A stretch of 64,000 nucleotides of DNA from Ceratorhiza oryzae-sativae (Eukaryota; Basidiomycota; Agaricomycetes; Cantharellales; Ceratobasidiaceae). The stretch spans positions 62,001-126,000 of the forward strand of contig JARWMV010000020.1 in the NCBI GenBank assembly GCA_030998015.1, in the 5' to 3' direction. Numbering within the stretch: the stretch's first letter is position 1; each line of letters opens with the position of its first letter. The translations under genes were made by a program, and so were the position numbers. The notes under the pieces were generated by a model, which worked only from the letters and a program-made list of their open reading frames with translations, had not been told where the DNA came from and searched no databases. Shown here in pieces: positions 9,901-23,000 of this stretch.

Positions 9901-12688
9901 CCAGTGCCAAGCACAAGCAGTCAGTCTCACTCCAGATGGTCACCCAGACAAACCTGGTGGCCTGAACAATCTCGGAATCTCATGGCGGTGTCGATTCCAG
10001 CGTCTAGGAGAGCTTGGTGATATCGACAGAGCAATCCAGTGCCAAGCACAGGCATTCGGTCTCACTCCAGATGGTCACCCAGACAAACCTGGTGGCCTGT
10101 ACAATCTCGGAATCTCATGGCAGCGTCGATTCCAGCGTCTAGGAGAGCTTGGTGATATCGACAGAGCAATCCAGTGCCTAGCACAAGCAGTCGGTCTCAC
10201 TCCAGATGGTCACCCAGACAAACCTGCTTGCCTGAGCAATCTCGGAAACTCATGGCTGTGTCGATTCCAGCGTCTAGGAGAGCTTGGTGATATCTACAGA
10301 GCAATCCAGTGCCAAGCACAAGCGATCGATCTCACTCCAGATGGTCACCCAGACAAACCTGGTGGCCTGAACAATCTCGGAATCTCATGGCGGTGTCGAT
10401 TCCAGCGTCTAGGAGAGCTTGGTGATATCGACAGAGCAATCCAGTGCCTAGCACAAGCGGTCGATCTCACTCCAGATGGTCACCCAGACAAACCTGGTCG
10501 CCTGAACAATCTCGGAAACTCATGGAAGTGTCGATTCCAGCGTCTAGGAGAGCTTGGTGATATCGACAGAGCAATCCAGTGCCTAGCACAAGCGGTCGAT
10601 CTCACTCCAGATGGTCACCCAGACAAACCTGGTCGCCTGAACAATCTCGGAAACTCATGGCAGTGTCGATTCCAGCGTCTAGGAGAGCTTGGTGATATCG
10701 ACAGAGCAATCCAGTGCGAAGCACAAGCAGTCGATCTCACTCCAGATGGGCACCGGGACAAATCAGGTCTCCTGAACAACCTCGGTTACTCATGGTTCAT
10801 TCGATTCGTGTCGCAAGGTGTACCCCAGGATCTCGACCAACTAAGTAGTCGACTAATTCAACAGCCTGATGTTATTTCATATCGCCACGCTGAGAATCCT
10901 GTTTGCTCATTGAACGAGAGCAATCAACCCACCGATGGGTGTAAGCCACCCCAGTGCCTGATAGATCTCGAGAACGCATTTCATTGTTTCAAGCTGTCTG
11001 CAGCTTCACGAGTGTCTGACCCCCAGCTCCAGCTTCAGATCGTTCGAATGTGGGCACAAACATCCATGCTTTTGGATCGATCGCCGCATGATGCATTTCA
11101 GACTGCGATTGACTTCCTTCCGAGTGTGATCTGGATAGGTCAAACGATCCAAGCCCGTTATGCAATCATGACGACTACAAATGACCTCATTCCCTTTGCT
11201 GCTGCCTGGGCCATATCTGTCCAGTTGTACGACCGTGCCCTGGAATGGATTGAACAGGGCTGCTCAGTCATATGGGGACAAACACTTCAACTCCGAGCTC
11301 CATTTGATGATCTTTCCACGTTCGATCTCGAGCTAGCCCGTAAACTGAAAGATGTTGGATTGCAGCTTCAAACCGCCAGTTCAGTCACTAGTGCTGTCAC
11401 TCATATGCGCCCGAGCTCTATCTTGGCTTCCGAAGAGCAAACCCAGTATCATCACGATCTTGCGTTACAGTGGCAAAAGCTTCTTACTGAAGCACGTCAA
11501 ATTCCCGGGTTTCAAAATCTATTGATGCCCATTACAGCCCAGAGGCTCAAGCAGGCGGCCCGTGATGGACCTGTGGTGTTGATCAATATTCATAGCACAC
11601 GATGTGACGCACTTGTCATCTTACCCCGGTCCGGCGATGTCAAGCATATACCCCTGATAGCTCTTTCAACAGATAAGCTTCAACAGATGCGATTCCAAAG
11701 CGGCACGTTTATCCGATCTAGTATGACAGATAGCCTTGGCAGAGGAGTCAAATGTCGCAAGGCGGATGGTGGCCAGGAGGCTCTAGCAATGCTCTGGTCG
11801 GACGTAGTAGAGCCAATACTCAGCTCACTGCTTGACGTCGTGAGTACCATCATCTGTCTCACATATGCCAACCAAGCCTGACTGACAATTTTACAGAGTA
11901 AATATCCGTCCGATACCCTACCTCATGTGACATGGTGTGCAACTGGAGCGCTATCGTTCCTCCCTCTTCACGCAGCAGGATTGTACGACGGCAAATCCCC
12001 CAACGCTTTTGATCTTGTCGTCTCCTCGTACACACCAACGATCGGTGGCTTGCTGTCTCGAACTACATCAACGCCCGAGCCAAAGTTAGGACTATTGGCG
12101 ATAGGGCAGGGTGGATCCCCCCGACCGGGTCTTGGCGCTTTGCCAAATACGGCCAAGGAGCTGAAGATCATCGAAAAGTACATCGAGCCAGCTCCCTATC
12201 GTCAGTTAACGGGCGCATCAGCAACGATTGGCGCCACGCTCAAAGCCATGGCCGAGCACGACTGGGTGCATTTCGCATGCCACGCAACTCAGGATCGTGC
12301 CAACCCTCACAGCAGCGGTTTTCATCTTCACGACGGCATGTTGACTCTTGAGGAGATTACGAAACAAGCCTTTGATAACAAGGGTCTCGCGTTCCTGTCT
12401 GCTTGCCAGACCGCCGCGGGGGATCACGCCTTGCCGAATGAAGCCACTCATTTGGCGGCTGGGATGCTGGCCGCCGGATACTCGAGCGTGATCGCGTCAA
12501 TGTGGTCAATCGGGGACGAGGACGCTCCAGTGATCGCGGATGGTGTATATGCAGAACTGTTGAAAGACGGAAAGATGAACCACGCAAACGCCGCGAGGGC
12601 GCTTCACAAGGCAGTGGGTGTACTGCGTGAGAAAGTCGGAATGACAGCAGTCGGGCGGTGGGCGCCATTCATTCACGTGGGAAGATAG
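6902..12688 (+). CDS. TPR-CHAT protein with highly identical TPR array
   Basis: Two exons: 6902-11839 and 11897-12688, with a 57-bp intron (GTGAGT...TTTACAG). The model gives 1,909 aa. Residues about 64-1278 are 27 exact-length 45-aa TPR-type units (LTPDGHPDKP...NNLG.SW...RFQRLGELGDIDRAIQ). A divergent helical linker follows. The C-terminal CHAT (caspase-like) domain shows the His (HFACHATQ, about residue 1775) and Cys (LSACQTAAG, about residue 1816) expected of an active protease. In other systems TPR-CHAT proteins act as proteases switched on by a sensor domain, including bacterial immunity proteases; fungal repeats of this high-identity kind are typical of allorecognition receptors. The true start may be upstream: codons from about 6829 (ending LELYIEYLRQ before the ATG) look coding. 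Substrate unknown. Confidence 0.88.
7091..10735 (+). repeat. 27 tandem 135-bp coding units, no indels
   Basis: The word CTCACTCC recurs from 7091 to 10736, a distance of 3,645 bp, which is exactly 27 x 135 bp. Units are almost identical at DNA level. Differences fall on a few codons: GG/GR/AC before LNNLG, N/I before SW, L/R/Q/K then C/R/H after SW, D/Y/N before RAIQ, and V/F/I then G/S/D near the end. Silent changes are rare (for example CTC to CTT near 8757 and 9837). Confidence 0.95.
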
Positions 12689-13157
12689 TTGATTTGTCTT
12701 GAAGCATACGTTTTTCATGTCTCTGTGCTCCTCTGTCCTCTAGATAATGTTTTTTTTTTCTCGATTCATGTGTCTATTTTTCTTGTCTCATATCTGAAAT
12801 CGATTGTGGATTAAGTTCTTGACGATGCGAGATGAGTTGATAAAGGCTCCGAGGGGGTGCCCCGCCTCGGATATCAGAGCAAGAGAAGGCGGTGGCACCG
12901 TCGGTTATCCTGCCAGGAATCTGGGCCAGAGTGTGATCGACTGTCGATCAAGCTCCATCAGCTCGTGAAATCGCTCTTACCCCCAAGCTCCACCCACACA
13001 ATCACGATTACACAAGTCGATTGGAGTAAATAAATACGGACAACCCCCCTAAACATACAAATCGAAAATCATAATAGCGAGTGCCCCAAGTGTCCCATAA
13101 TCATACAACAGAAACCAAGCCCATGTACAACGCAAGAAATAAAAAAAAAAAAAAGCA
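12689..13157. other. Intergenic region between convergent genes
   Basis: This holds the 3' ends of the TPR-CHAT gene (plus) and the DUF6533-type gene (minus). It includes a T-rich run near 12750 and an A-run at 13141-13154. No ORF is convincing. Confidence 0.5.
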
Positions 13158-15054
13158 TCAATGCAGAGTAGCCTGGCTATTCCCCGCCCTCCACCTGACC
13201 ATCTCGCCGCTACTCGTTCGACTCGGGAGTTCGTAGTCGCTAAACACACTCAGGTTGCAGGGATTGCGACTGAACGCTCGAGTGTTGAGGATGATTCGGG
13301 ATGCCATCGTGTTTACGATTGCTGCGGGCTATCCGTTAGGCGAGATGGGTCTCTCAAGGAATATGAAAATAACGTACCCATCGTAACATATTTGGGCAGA
13401 GCCGCAACTGTGCAAATCATTATCGGATCAAGCAACGCTACCCAAGGTCGGTCGAGAAGACTTACGGGACATGGGCGCCTTGGCCCAGACCAGCAGCGGG
13501 AAAAAGGAGCACACTATCCGAAGCGATTCAGAACCATGTACATCTCGGCGCGACGAGATTCAATGACATACATATGATGACGATGAAATATTGAAATCCT
13601 ACGCGGATGAGACGTTCAAGCGAGTGAGTGATAGGAGTCAAATGCGGCTGATGAACACACCATCTCGGTACAGGGTCCGTACTAGGGGCATTTGAAGTCC
13701 AGAGACGACCGAGTTGTCGAGTTGCCATGCTCGTACGGCCGTGAGCGAGAAGATAAGACACTGATCGAAAAGGTTGAGCTGGAGGTGAAACCGCGTTGGT
13801 GGGTCACTCGCCTCGAGTAACAGTGCGGGTACCCAAACAGTCCACCTGACACCCTGATTTAGTCATATGTTTGGTCAGCTCGGCTTGGTAGAAACGTTTA
13901 CATATAATCCACAATCTATTTTCGCAATAAAGAATTAGGCAAACTCTCGCACGAACGGTTGAGCCGTACCTGTCCCCAGCATGCGTGTATCAATAGAGGC
14001 TCCGGATATACCTGGTCAACTGTTCATGAGCAAAAGGACATGGGTGGAAGACAGCACATACTGTGACTAGTGTTCCAGTCAGCATTTAGATTCGGAGACA
14101 AAGCTGCCCAACGTACCGACAGTCTGCCTCAGGGCGGCAGTCAACAGTCCAAACGTGACCGCCAAATACGATCCATACGCCGCAATCAGCCACCCGCGCA
14201 ATTTTGGAGAGTTTCCCCAGAACGCGTTGACCCTCATGAGCATCAAAGCTGAACGCCAAATCAGCCCCGTTTGTAATTTTATTTATTTTGGGACATACCG
14301 TGCACCTAGGAAAGCTTTGGTTAGCTTTCTATCATCGCCCACGGCTGACGCGACGTACCGAGGCCAGGAGAAGGAAATTGAAGTAGGCTTCGGCCAGGAA
14401 CCAGCCGCGGCAGAACTAGGAGAGAGAGATATGACGTTGATTGAGTGACGCGGGCTTCGGGTTGCCGAAGGGAGGTGGAAACGAACCGGAACAGTCAGCT
14501 TGCGGGCCACGCCCCCTTTGTCTATATGACTGTGTTGAGCGCTCGGGAAGAGAAGCCAAGCCAGCCCAAGACCTACCATAAATGTCAATGGCCAAGACGA
14601 GCGGTGTCTGGGTCCCGTTGAGCGTTCCTGACGCGCGGGTGGTATGGCGTTGTTGACTCACCAGGTATCGGTTCTGGTTGCGAGATCAGCTTGGGAGAAG
14701 ACACAAACCGCCGAGGCACTCACCACGAGGAAAATAATCGACACGATGTTTCCCGGACGCGTCCATATCAACTCGATCTGCACAAAGCCCTCAGCGAGGA
14801 CGAACGACGGGATACGCAATAGACACACCTCGTCGGCCAGAGTGAGCAAATGATCGTACAAGAGAACCACATATCCAGCGACTAGCCCGTTTTCTCAGTT
14901 CCCAGTCACTTGGCGTAGCCCACAAAGACTCACACGTCAGATTCCTATAAAGTCTACTCAGCCAAAAAAGCGGGCAGGCCCTCATCGCAACGTACCTGCT
15001 CACAACCATGTGTTCAAGATACGTGGACAAGACGCCCACAAGACCCGTCGCCAT
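13158..15054 (-). CDS. DUF6533-type multipass membrane protein
   Basis: Exons read by hand on the minus strand: 15054-14996, 14956-14934, 14881-14724, 14673-14662, 14607-14577, 14521-14487, 14415-14359, 14305-14299, 14248-14117, then further short exons that I could not fix with certainty, ending at the stop 13158-13160. All listed junctions have GT..AG ends and keep frame. The spliced product contains YDHLLTLADEV, NRYL followed by TPLVLAIDIYDKGG, and FCRGWFLAEAYFNF, the hallmarks of the basidiomycete DUF6533 family, then hydrophobic helices, LVRTLYRDGVF and a tail AIVNTMASRIILNTR. Members are predicted seven-helix membrane proteins, possibly receptor-like; no ligand is known. The family is expanded in Agaricomycetes. 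The 3' half of the exon structure is the weak part of this model. Confidence 0.75.
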
Positions 15055-15939
15055 TGACGCCGAAAGAGTGCGGGGGAGCAATCTGTGCGGGCGGATCGTG
15101 CGCAGATTATATATTGTCCAGCATTTGTCCGATGCTGTCCGTCGTCCGACAGGGCTGCGGTGTGATGATCGCCGCAATACAGGTGCCAAGAGTTGGGCGC
15201 TCGAACCCTGTGGTGGCACTGAATGGGTGGCGCCTTTCCTCGGCGGTTGCGGCGAGCTTGTGCACCATTCTGCGCTAAATCATGTGCGAATATCGTGATA
15301 TCTTGCATGCATCCCCCAGGAGACCACCAGGAAAGGCCAGCCGTATCGCTATGTTCAAGACCGACCCAATTCAAACCACACATCATGGCGTCCCGACGTT
15401 TTGGTGCCGCTCGGTGCCGATGAGGATAGACACATTCCTCTAGCTAACTTGGATATCGTGGAAGCCACATTCATGCAGCGCCGGCCTTCTCTGTTCATTC
15501 TCATTTCGTGATTAATTCAGTGGCTGCAAGATTCCACAGGAACAGCCCAGACATTTCTGATCAATATTGCCGCGAGGTGTTATGCAATGACTTTGATTTG
15601 ACGTCCGCAGTGGCAGCTCCGCTGAGAATGAGCAGGTCCATTCAGTTATGACACTGTTGTGGGACACTCGGGCTTGATCGCCAGTGTGCGGAAACCAAAC
15701 GGACTCGGTGGGTAGGCAAGGAATCGAGTTGGATAGCAATGACGATCTTGTTCGGCAGCTGCCGATCGGACCTCGAAACAAGCCAACAAAACAAGTACTG
15801 TATATAGAGGCGTTTGAATTCGGCAATAGCACGACAGCGAGACAATACCAGAACACTTGAACCAAGGAAAGGAATAGATAAATATATATACAATCGACCA
15901 AGGGAGCGGAGCCATCATCCGCTGCAGTTCCGCCCCGGC
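15055..15939. other. Intergenic region
   Basis: This lies between the 5' end of the DUF6533-type gene and the 3' end of the SRA gene. Several overlapping ORFs on both strands are seen but none has recognisable content. It probably includes the DUF6533-type gene promoter. Confidence 0.4.
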
Positions 15940-17535
15940 TCAAGCTTTACGCCGCCCGCCCCTCTTGGGCGCGGCCTTTTTCACAGGTGCGGTCTTTTTA
16001 GTGGCTGGAGTCTTGGTACGCTTGGCTGGAGGACCACCTTCGTCTTCGTCCTCGAGAGGAACATTCTCCTTGGCCGATTCTTCCCCAGCGGTCACGGCCT
16101 CTGCGTCAGACTCATCGTTCCCATCCTCCGATTCAGCCTCCTCAGCTTCCTCTTCGTCGTCATCGTCAGCGCCCCGCTCGGGGATCGGCGGCTGTCCAGG
16201 AACACGCTAAGACAATGTCAGCAATCTCATCGCGGGGCTGACGTGTTCCGCCCTCAAGACCGAACCAACGAAAAAAAACACGCCGACTGACCCTAAACGC
16301 AAATTTGCACACTTTGAACCGACCCGGGTTGTTCCCAGGTTCCATCCACGCCTTTTCGACGACGTAGATCCCATCGTAGCGGTACCCAGTTCGCGGAGCG
16401 TATTTGCTCGGGAGTTTGAACCCTCGGATGACGCGAACGGGCTTTTTGGTTTGAGACGAGATCTGAAAATGGTCAGGTGTCAGGCGGCGAATGAGAGCTA
16501 GAAGAAGAGTCCGTACCAGAAGAGCCTTGTTGAACGAGTTTTCAAACGTCTGGTGCGACGACTGTGGAGCTGTGCGAAGCTAGGCATGTATTGTTGGTGC
16601 GAATCGGGATAATAATAGACGAGAAGCGCACATTCTTCGGATTGGCCTTGGTTCCTTTGAGATCGCGTCCACCCGACCCTGTATATGTACTGCCGTTGTT
16701 CCAAATTAGCATAACCACATTTAGACGGAATGGGAATAGGGACATACAAGGCTTCTCCCATATCAACATCGTCGTCGTATCCTGCCATTCAACATTAGGA
16801 GGAAAATCATTTGTGCGAACGAGCAACAACTCACCTCCGCTCAGGGCGACACTATAAGCGCCCTCCGATCCGCCCGAAATGCCAGCGACAAACGGTGCGT
16901 GGATGGCAGCAGCCGAACATTCAGCCCGAGTCTCCCACCAGGTGCCGATGCGCACTCCAGGAATCAGTCCAAACGTTTTCCTAGATGGCCAACGCTGAGC
17001 ACCACGGACGACGATATACTATGCGACCATTCACTCACGGATCATGAATTCGTCCAACGAGCCTGTTGACCCTGCCTTTGCCTCCACGCTCGCCCTCCGC
17101 ATCGTCGTCGCCGCTGTCATCTTCGTCCCATCGTTTGCCCGGTCGAGAGAGGATAACGGGCTCCTTGGAACGATCGACAATGTTCTCCCCGTCGCGGGCG
17201 TACGATACCTGGGGCTTTGCCGCGTTGCGCGCGCTGCGACGGGTGCCCAGTCCAGACCGAGTCGGTGCAACATCGCCCATTTCTTCTGCCTCGCGCGTAT
17301 CGTCCGCAGCCGACGCGACAGGTTTAGGCGCCTTTTTGGGTCTGCCCGCATTCTTGTTCTTGACTCCCCTCGAGACAGCCGGGACCATCTCGAGCGCACG
17401 GATCGCAAGCGCGTCTCCCGGCGAAACCGAGACATCTGCCATGCCCATCAGCCCCATCAGCGTCTCCTGGTTCCTCTTGATGTTTTCCTGCTGGATTTTT
17501 TCATATTCAGACAGTCCTCCGAGTTGGGCGGGCAT
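15940..17535 (-). CDS. SRA (SET/RING-associated) domain protein, UHRF1-like 5mC/hemimethyl-CpG reader
   Basis: Seven exons on the minus strand: 17535-17039, 16980-16835, 16781-16748, 16689-16632, 16579-16517, 16462-16292, 16206-15940. All introns are GT..AG, frames join exactly, and the total is 1,236 nt (411 aa). Residues 1-165 are charged and include a GRPKKAPKP basic stretch. The SRA domain follows: GLIPGVRIGTWW, HAPFVAGI, GAYSVALSGGYDDD, FTYTGSGGRDL, LRTAPQSS, GYRYDGIYVVEKAW. The tail is acidic then Lys/Arg-rich, typical of a nuclear protein. No RING, PHD or tudor domain is visible, unlike animal UHRF1. SRA domains flip out and bind 5-methylcytosine in hemimethylated CpG and help maintain methylation. 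A full-length LINE is inserted 54-70 bp upstream of its ATG. Confidence 0.92.
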
Positions 17536-17866
17536 CGTGCAAGTAGATGGAATGACCGGGCGAGGTGAGTGTTGTTTGTTTGTGAAAGGCCACGGTCACC
17601 TGACGAGGCCACCGCCACCACGTGACGACGACGACAACCGAGGCAAAGGTATTATCGATGTCCCAGCACTCTCCAGCTTCAAATTCGATCTCTCTAGCAC
17701 CCTCTCGTCTGGCCCTGTTACTCGTAAACGCTCCTGCGAAATACGCAAGTGTGCTGTCTCTGTCTCTTCCTCTTGTATTGCTGCTCATAACACCAAAAAC
17801 CCAGAAAAGACCCGACGCAGCCTCTCTTCTAACTTAAGTGACTCTGACTCTGGCTCTGACTCCCAT

Positions 17867-20029
17867 ATGTCCGTACAGTTGCAAACTGGTTCATGTGCTG
17901 GATTGGATGATTTCTCTTTCACTGCCCGCAACCCCACTAACTGTGACAACACCCCTACCCCCAAGGCTAGCATTGCAGGTAGCACCATGAACTCCCCAGT
18001 TCTAGGTCCTGCGGCAACTCATCTGAGCGACCCATGTCGCAACTGGACAGAAAGTGAACTGCACCTTTCCCAACTTCCCAACCTCAGCCTTCACAATGGG
18101 CTGCTTGATTACATCTATAGGGCAGGATCAGTAGCGCATACAAAGATCAACACACACCCCACCAACAACACCGTCCTCAGCATCCTAGGGACTCTACTCG
18201 ACTGTCTTGAAGGACATTTTACTGACTACCTACATGACAAAGACCTCAACCCTACAGCTAAGGTCTTCGAGAATAATTTCCAACTCCTTGAGGACTATTG
18301 CCTCATGGTCACTCACCATGTGGAGGCCCTGTTAGACACAGCCATCGAGGCCTCCAATTGGGGCTGTGGCCTCTTTGACAAAGAATACAATGTTAACAAG
18401 ACCAAGGTAAAGCGGGTGGGCACCCCAGCCACCCTGCAGCTTGTCTATGACACCATGCTGGACATGAATGAACACTTATCCAACCTCGAGATGAGGGTTC
18501 CCATTCCAGGTGTTGCCTGGGAACCTGGGGCTCTTGATGCAGACTGGAACCCAACCCCCAACCCCCCAGTTGATATGCCCACAATCATCTCACAACCGGG
18601 CCCTGAAGACCTTGAAGGGTATGAATCGATGATGGAGGATGGTGACAAATTCTTCAGAACAAGCACCTCTATCCATGCGCCCAAACCAGAGGAATGACCC
18701 AAGACACAGCCACACACCACCACCACGCCAGCCACGCCAGCCCCAGAGCCAATCACCATGTCCAAAAACCAGGCGAAGCAAGCCAAGAGGTTAGCCAGGC
18801 AGACCAAGGCCACCATAGTCAAGGCCCTCAAGGCTGAAGCAAAAGCACCCAAGCCTAACCAAATGCCCCCTTTGCCAAAAGCTGCCACCCACGGCCCTAA
18901 CATGGATCAGGTGGTTCTAGACAAGGGCAAGGCCAAAGTCTCCTTCACTGCAGTAGCTGCTGCAGCCAAGAACAAGCCCCAACCTGCAGCCTCCCCTAAA
19001 ATGGCACCCAAGATGCAAATTGAGGAATTTGATCACTATGTCTTTTTCTTGCAGGATAAAGGCCCCTTCTGCAGGCTCAGCTCCTACATTATGTACAAGA
19101 ACATTGGCATCATATGTGAGACCAAGGCCCCCAGCCTGAGGATTGTGGGAGCTGAATTCAATGTCAAAGGCAATCTCATCCTCCAATTCAAGCCTGGGTC
19201 ACACATCAAGGACTTCTGAAAAGTCAAAAATGAAATTGCGGATGCATGTGGCCTCCCAAAAGGCTCCACAGCCAATAGGGACAGGCCATGGGGCAAGGTA
19301 ATCATCTGCCAAGTCCCAACCGGTCTTGGTGACAGCTGCACTTGCTGTTTCAATGAAATCCAACTACTCAATGAACTCAAACACAACAACCTGATCACTG
19401 AGCTCATTACAATCACATGCAACCCACGTTGGATCACCAAAGCTGAGAAGATGGAGGGTTTGCACTCCTCCATTACATTTGTGTTTGAGCTCAAGGATGA
19501 TATCCAAACCTGCAATGTATGTGCTAACATCACTTTCATGTTTGGCAGCAAGGTCACAGTCGAGGAATGGAAGGAGAAGCCCCTCCTCCAAGGCTGCACA
19601 AAGTGCCAGTGCCTCAACCACAGCGCTTGTACCTGCAAAGAACGCACTTGGTGTGGTGATTGCAGCCTCAATCACAAGACCAAAAACCACTGCTACCAAT
19701 GCCAGCAATGCAAAACCGACAAGACTGACCCCAAAGCCAAGTGCCCCCATCCATACAAGTGCGCAAACTGCAATGGCACCCATCAGGCACTCTCCCACAA
19801 ATGCCCAGCACACAAACACTTCCACATTCCAATCCCACAGCTGATCGCCCCCAACACGATCCCTGACTCCACTCCCTCTGCTGCCCAGGTCGCCCAACCT
19901 GTGAGCCCTGCCAAGGCCCAAAACACCCCACAAGAGACTACAGATCAGATGGAAATGGAGGTTGAGCCTGCTCCCTCTGCTGAAATCGTCCTGACATCTC
20001 AGGCTACCATTGAACAAGAGATTGAATGA
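17867..20029 (+). pseudogene. LINE ORF1, nucleic-acid-binding protein with zinc knuckles, two TGA stops
   Basis: One frame runs from about 17867 (first in-frame ATG inside the element; the true start may be earlier) to TGA 20027-20029. It is interrupted by TGA at 18695-18697 and 19217-19219, with the protein continuing normally after each. The C-terminal third has the cysteine-rich cluster of LINE ORF1 proteins: CTKCQCLNHSACTC (CX2CX4HX4C), then CGDCSLNHKTKNHC and CANCNGTHQALSHKC. ORF1 proteins bind the element RNA and form the ribonucleoprotein. The stop overlaps the ORF2 start as ATGA. Both internal stops could come from CGA by C to T change. Confidence 0.85.
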
Positions 20030-23000
20030 GTGACAACAGATTGTCACAAAGAAAACATGTTCAAGTTTTACAGCTCAATGTTGCCAAATTGAATGCCCAC
20101 ACACACGCCCTTCTAAATAGTGATATGTACTCTGAGTTCAATATTTTTCTTATTCAAGGCCCCTGGTGGGGCCGCATTGGGGATGACCACACATCGTCCT
20201 CTAGTATTTATGGTACCATCAACAGTGGCAATTGGTGGTGTGTCCATCATGGCATGCCACACCTTGCTGCTGGCCCCTCTGTTGTCACTTACATGCACAA
20301 GGGCCTTGATTGGCTGAACTTCTCTTTCTCAGCCCAATATGACTCCTCTCTCCACATCCTTGCCCTTGACTTCTCTATCCACAGTTCGCATTGCACCATT
20401 ACTAATCTATACTTCCATGGCTCCTCAGCCAAAGAAGGCCTTGCTACCCTCTTAGATACCCCCCCCCCCCCCAATCTTGTGAACCCCAGCATTTATGCAG
20501 GGGGCTTCAATCTGCACCACAAGCTATGGTCCCTGGAGGACGGGGTTCCTGGTGCCACCTTGGGACCAGCAAGTGATTTGGCTGAATGGATCATTACTAA
20601 CAACATTACTATTTTAAACAGCCCAAACATGCCAACTCAGCGCCGACAAGGTGGACAGCACAACTCGGTTATTGACCTCACTCTGACCAACAGGCCTGGA
20701 TGGGATGCTGACCTGATCTCTGAATGGGACAGCAACCAGGTACTTGGTCTGGAATCTGATCATAACACAATCGTCTGGACCCTCAGCATCCATGAAGAGC
20801 CAAACTTCACACTGCCCCCAAAGCTATACCAGTTCAAGATTGTTGACAACAAGGAAAACTTTGAGAGGTGGGTTGATGTGTTCACCCAGGCTCTTGAAGC
20901 CACACCCCTCCCAGAGACATACCTGTCTGAAGCCAACTGCCAAGAGGGGGCTCTCACCCTCCTGCAAGCTATGTCTGCAGCAACAGCAGCCTCCATGCCC
21001 AGATCCCAGACTGGCAACGTGGCAAGGTGTGCCCCCTGGTGGGACAACAACTGCACTGCCACAGTTCAGTCACTAGTTGAGTACTGCAAACACAGGGACA
21101 ACCCTAAGGAGCAGGAAAACCTCCAAGGGGAAATCTGGCAAGCCATCCAAACCGCCCAGTGGAGCCACGCCAACAGATGCGTCCTCCTCATGTGCACCAC
21201 ACAAGGCACCTTTGACATGTGCAAATGGTCCAATGGTAAATGTATCACCAAAACCCCCCCTATCTGAACCAATGAGGGCCTTGCCAACACTACTGATGCA
21301 CAAGCCATTGCCTTCCAGCAAGTGTTCTTCTCTACAGTGCCACCAGAGGTCGACATGTCATGCGCAGATTGCATCCTGCAAAGGGAAACCCATGTTCACC
21401 ACCTGATCACAAGGGAGGAGATCCATGAGGCACTTGCATTGGCATCAAACACCTCCACCCCTGGAGCCTTCAGCTCAAACTACCAAGTTCTCAAATGGGT
21501 GTTCAAGTTGGTACCAGAGGAATTCATCAAACTCTACAACAGATGCCTAGACCTTGGCTATCACCCATCCTGCTTACACAACGCGGTGGTCTCTGTCATC
21601 CCCAAACCCTGAAAAATCGATATGTCTAACCCCAACTCATATTGCCCCATCTTGCTTCTTGAAACGCTCAGCAAATGTCTGGAAAAGATCATCAACACTA
21701 GGATTCTTTTTAATGTTGGCAAATTCTCACTTGTCCTGTTTACTCAGTTTGGTGGTCGCAACAATTCCTCTTGCACTGACGCTGGTCTCGCTATGGTTCA
21801 TGATCTGCAAAGCTACTGGAAAAATAATCAGAAAGTCTCTCTCCTCACCCTCAATATTAAAGGCTATTTCAACAATGTTAACCATGCTCTCCTCATCCAC
21901 ATTCTCTCTAGACTTGGTTTCTCTAACAACATTTGTAACTGGCTGCGTTCTTATTTCTCTGACTGTTCTGTACAGTTTCGTATTGACTCCATCTTATGTA
22001 ACTCGCTCTCCATTGCCCCCATTGGGATTCCACAGGGCTTGCCACTCTCTCCCATACTTAGCTCCATCTACTCCCTCCCACTCCTCCTCACTATGACTGC
22101 TGAACCTAGTGTGGACATCAAAGGCTATGTGGACAATTTCACCATCCTTGCGCACTCCAGCTCCTTCCATCAAAACACTGAGAACATCCAGGATGCAGTA
22201 CACACTGCCTCCACAGTCCTACGTCAGCTCGGCTTGTCATTCAAGCTAGAAAAGTGCAACCTCATCCACTTTGCCACCAAAAAGAAGGACACTGCCACCA
22301 ATCCCCCTGTTGACCTTGCCCCCCCTGGCTCTCCTGGCCAATGGGTCTATGCCAAACCCTGCATACAATGGCTAGGCTTCTGGCTTGACTGGCGTCTTCA
22401 CTGGAAGGAACACATCAGGAAGATGGCCACCAAAGCTCTGTTGACCATAGCTGGCCTCTGGGTTTGTGCTAACTCCATCCACGGTATTGCTGTCAAGCAT
22501 GCTCGCATGCTCTATCGCACCTGCGTCATCCCCATCCTCACATATGGTTTGGTCATCTGGCACACAGGCATTAGACAGAAGTCCCTCATCAAACCCCTTG
22601 TCCATGCTCAGAACTCAGGCCTCAGATGGCTCCTCAGGGCCTTCCAGATATCTCCGGTAGCAGCCATGGAACATGTGGCAGCCATCCCACCTTTACCCCT
22701 CACCCTCAAACGCCTCTCTGAGAATGCTGCAGTGCGCCTTTGCAGATTACCCACCAAATCTGAGGTTGCCAAACACCTGCCTGCAAACTGGGATACCCAC
22801 TGCCCCTCCACGCCACAGCCCCCTGTACCAGGCCCTACCATCATACACCAGCTGGCTGACATGTCCCACCCAGACGCCAAGTTTACTACACCCTACTTAG
22901 CCCCACCCTGGGAACAACCCCACCCCTGGCCCAACTGCTTACACGTGCTGTTCCCTGCACCTGGTGCATCACGCAAGGACCGTAAGATCTATCTCTGTGT

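Noticed and set aside
7091..10735. Regular direct repeats considered as CRISPR or satellite
   Set aside because: Units are 135 bp, in frame, with no unique spacers, and encode TPR; a eukaryotic genome also speaks against CRISPR.
12357..12668. Minus ORFs over the CHAT domain
   Set aside because: Antisense shadows of the coding frame; no domain content.
17066..18697. A 543-codon plus ORF joining SRA-gene antisense sequence to LINE ORF1
   Set aside because: It crosses the LINE target duplication; the first part is antisense to SRA exon 1 and the second is ORF1. A chance fusion.
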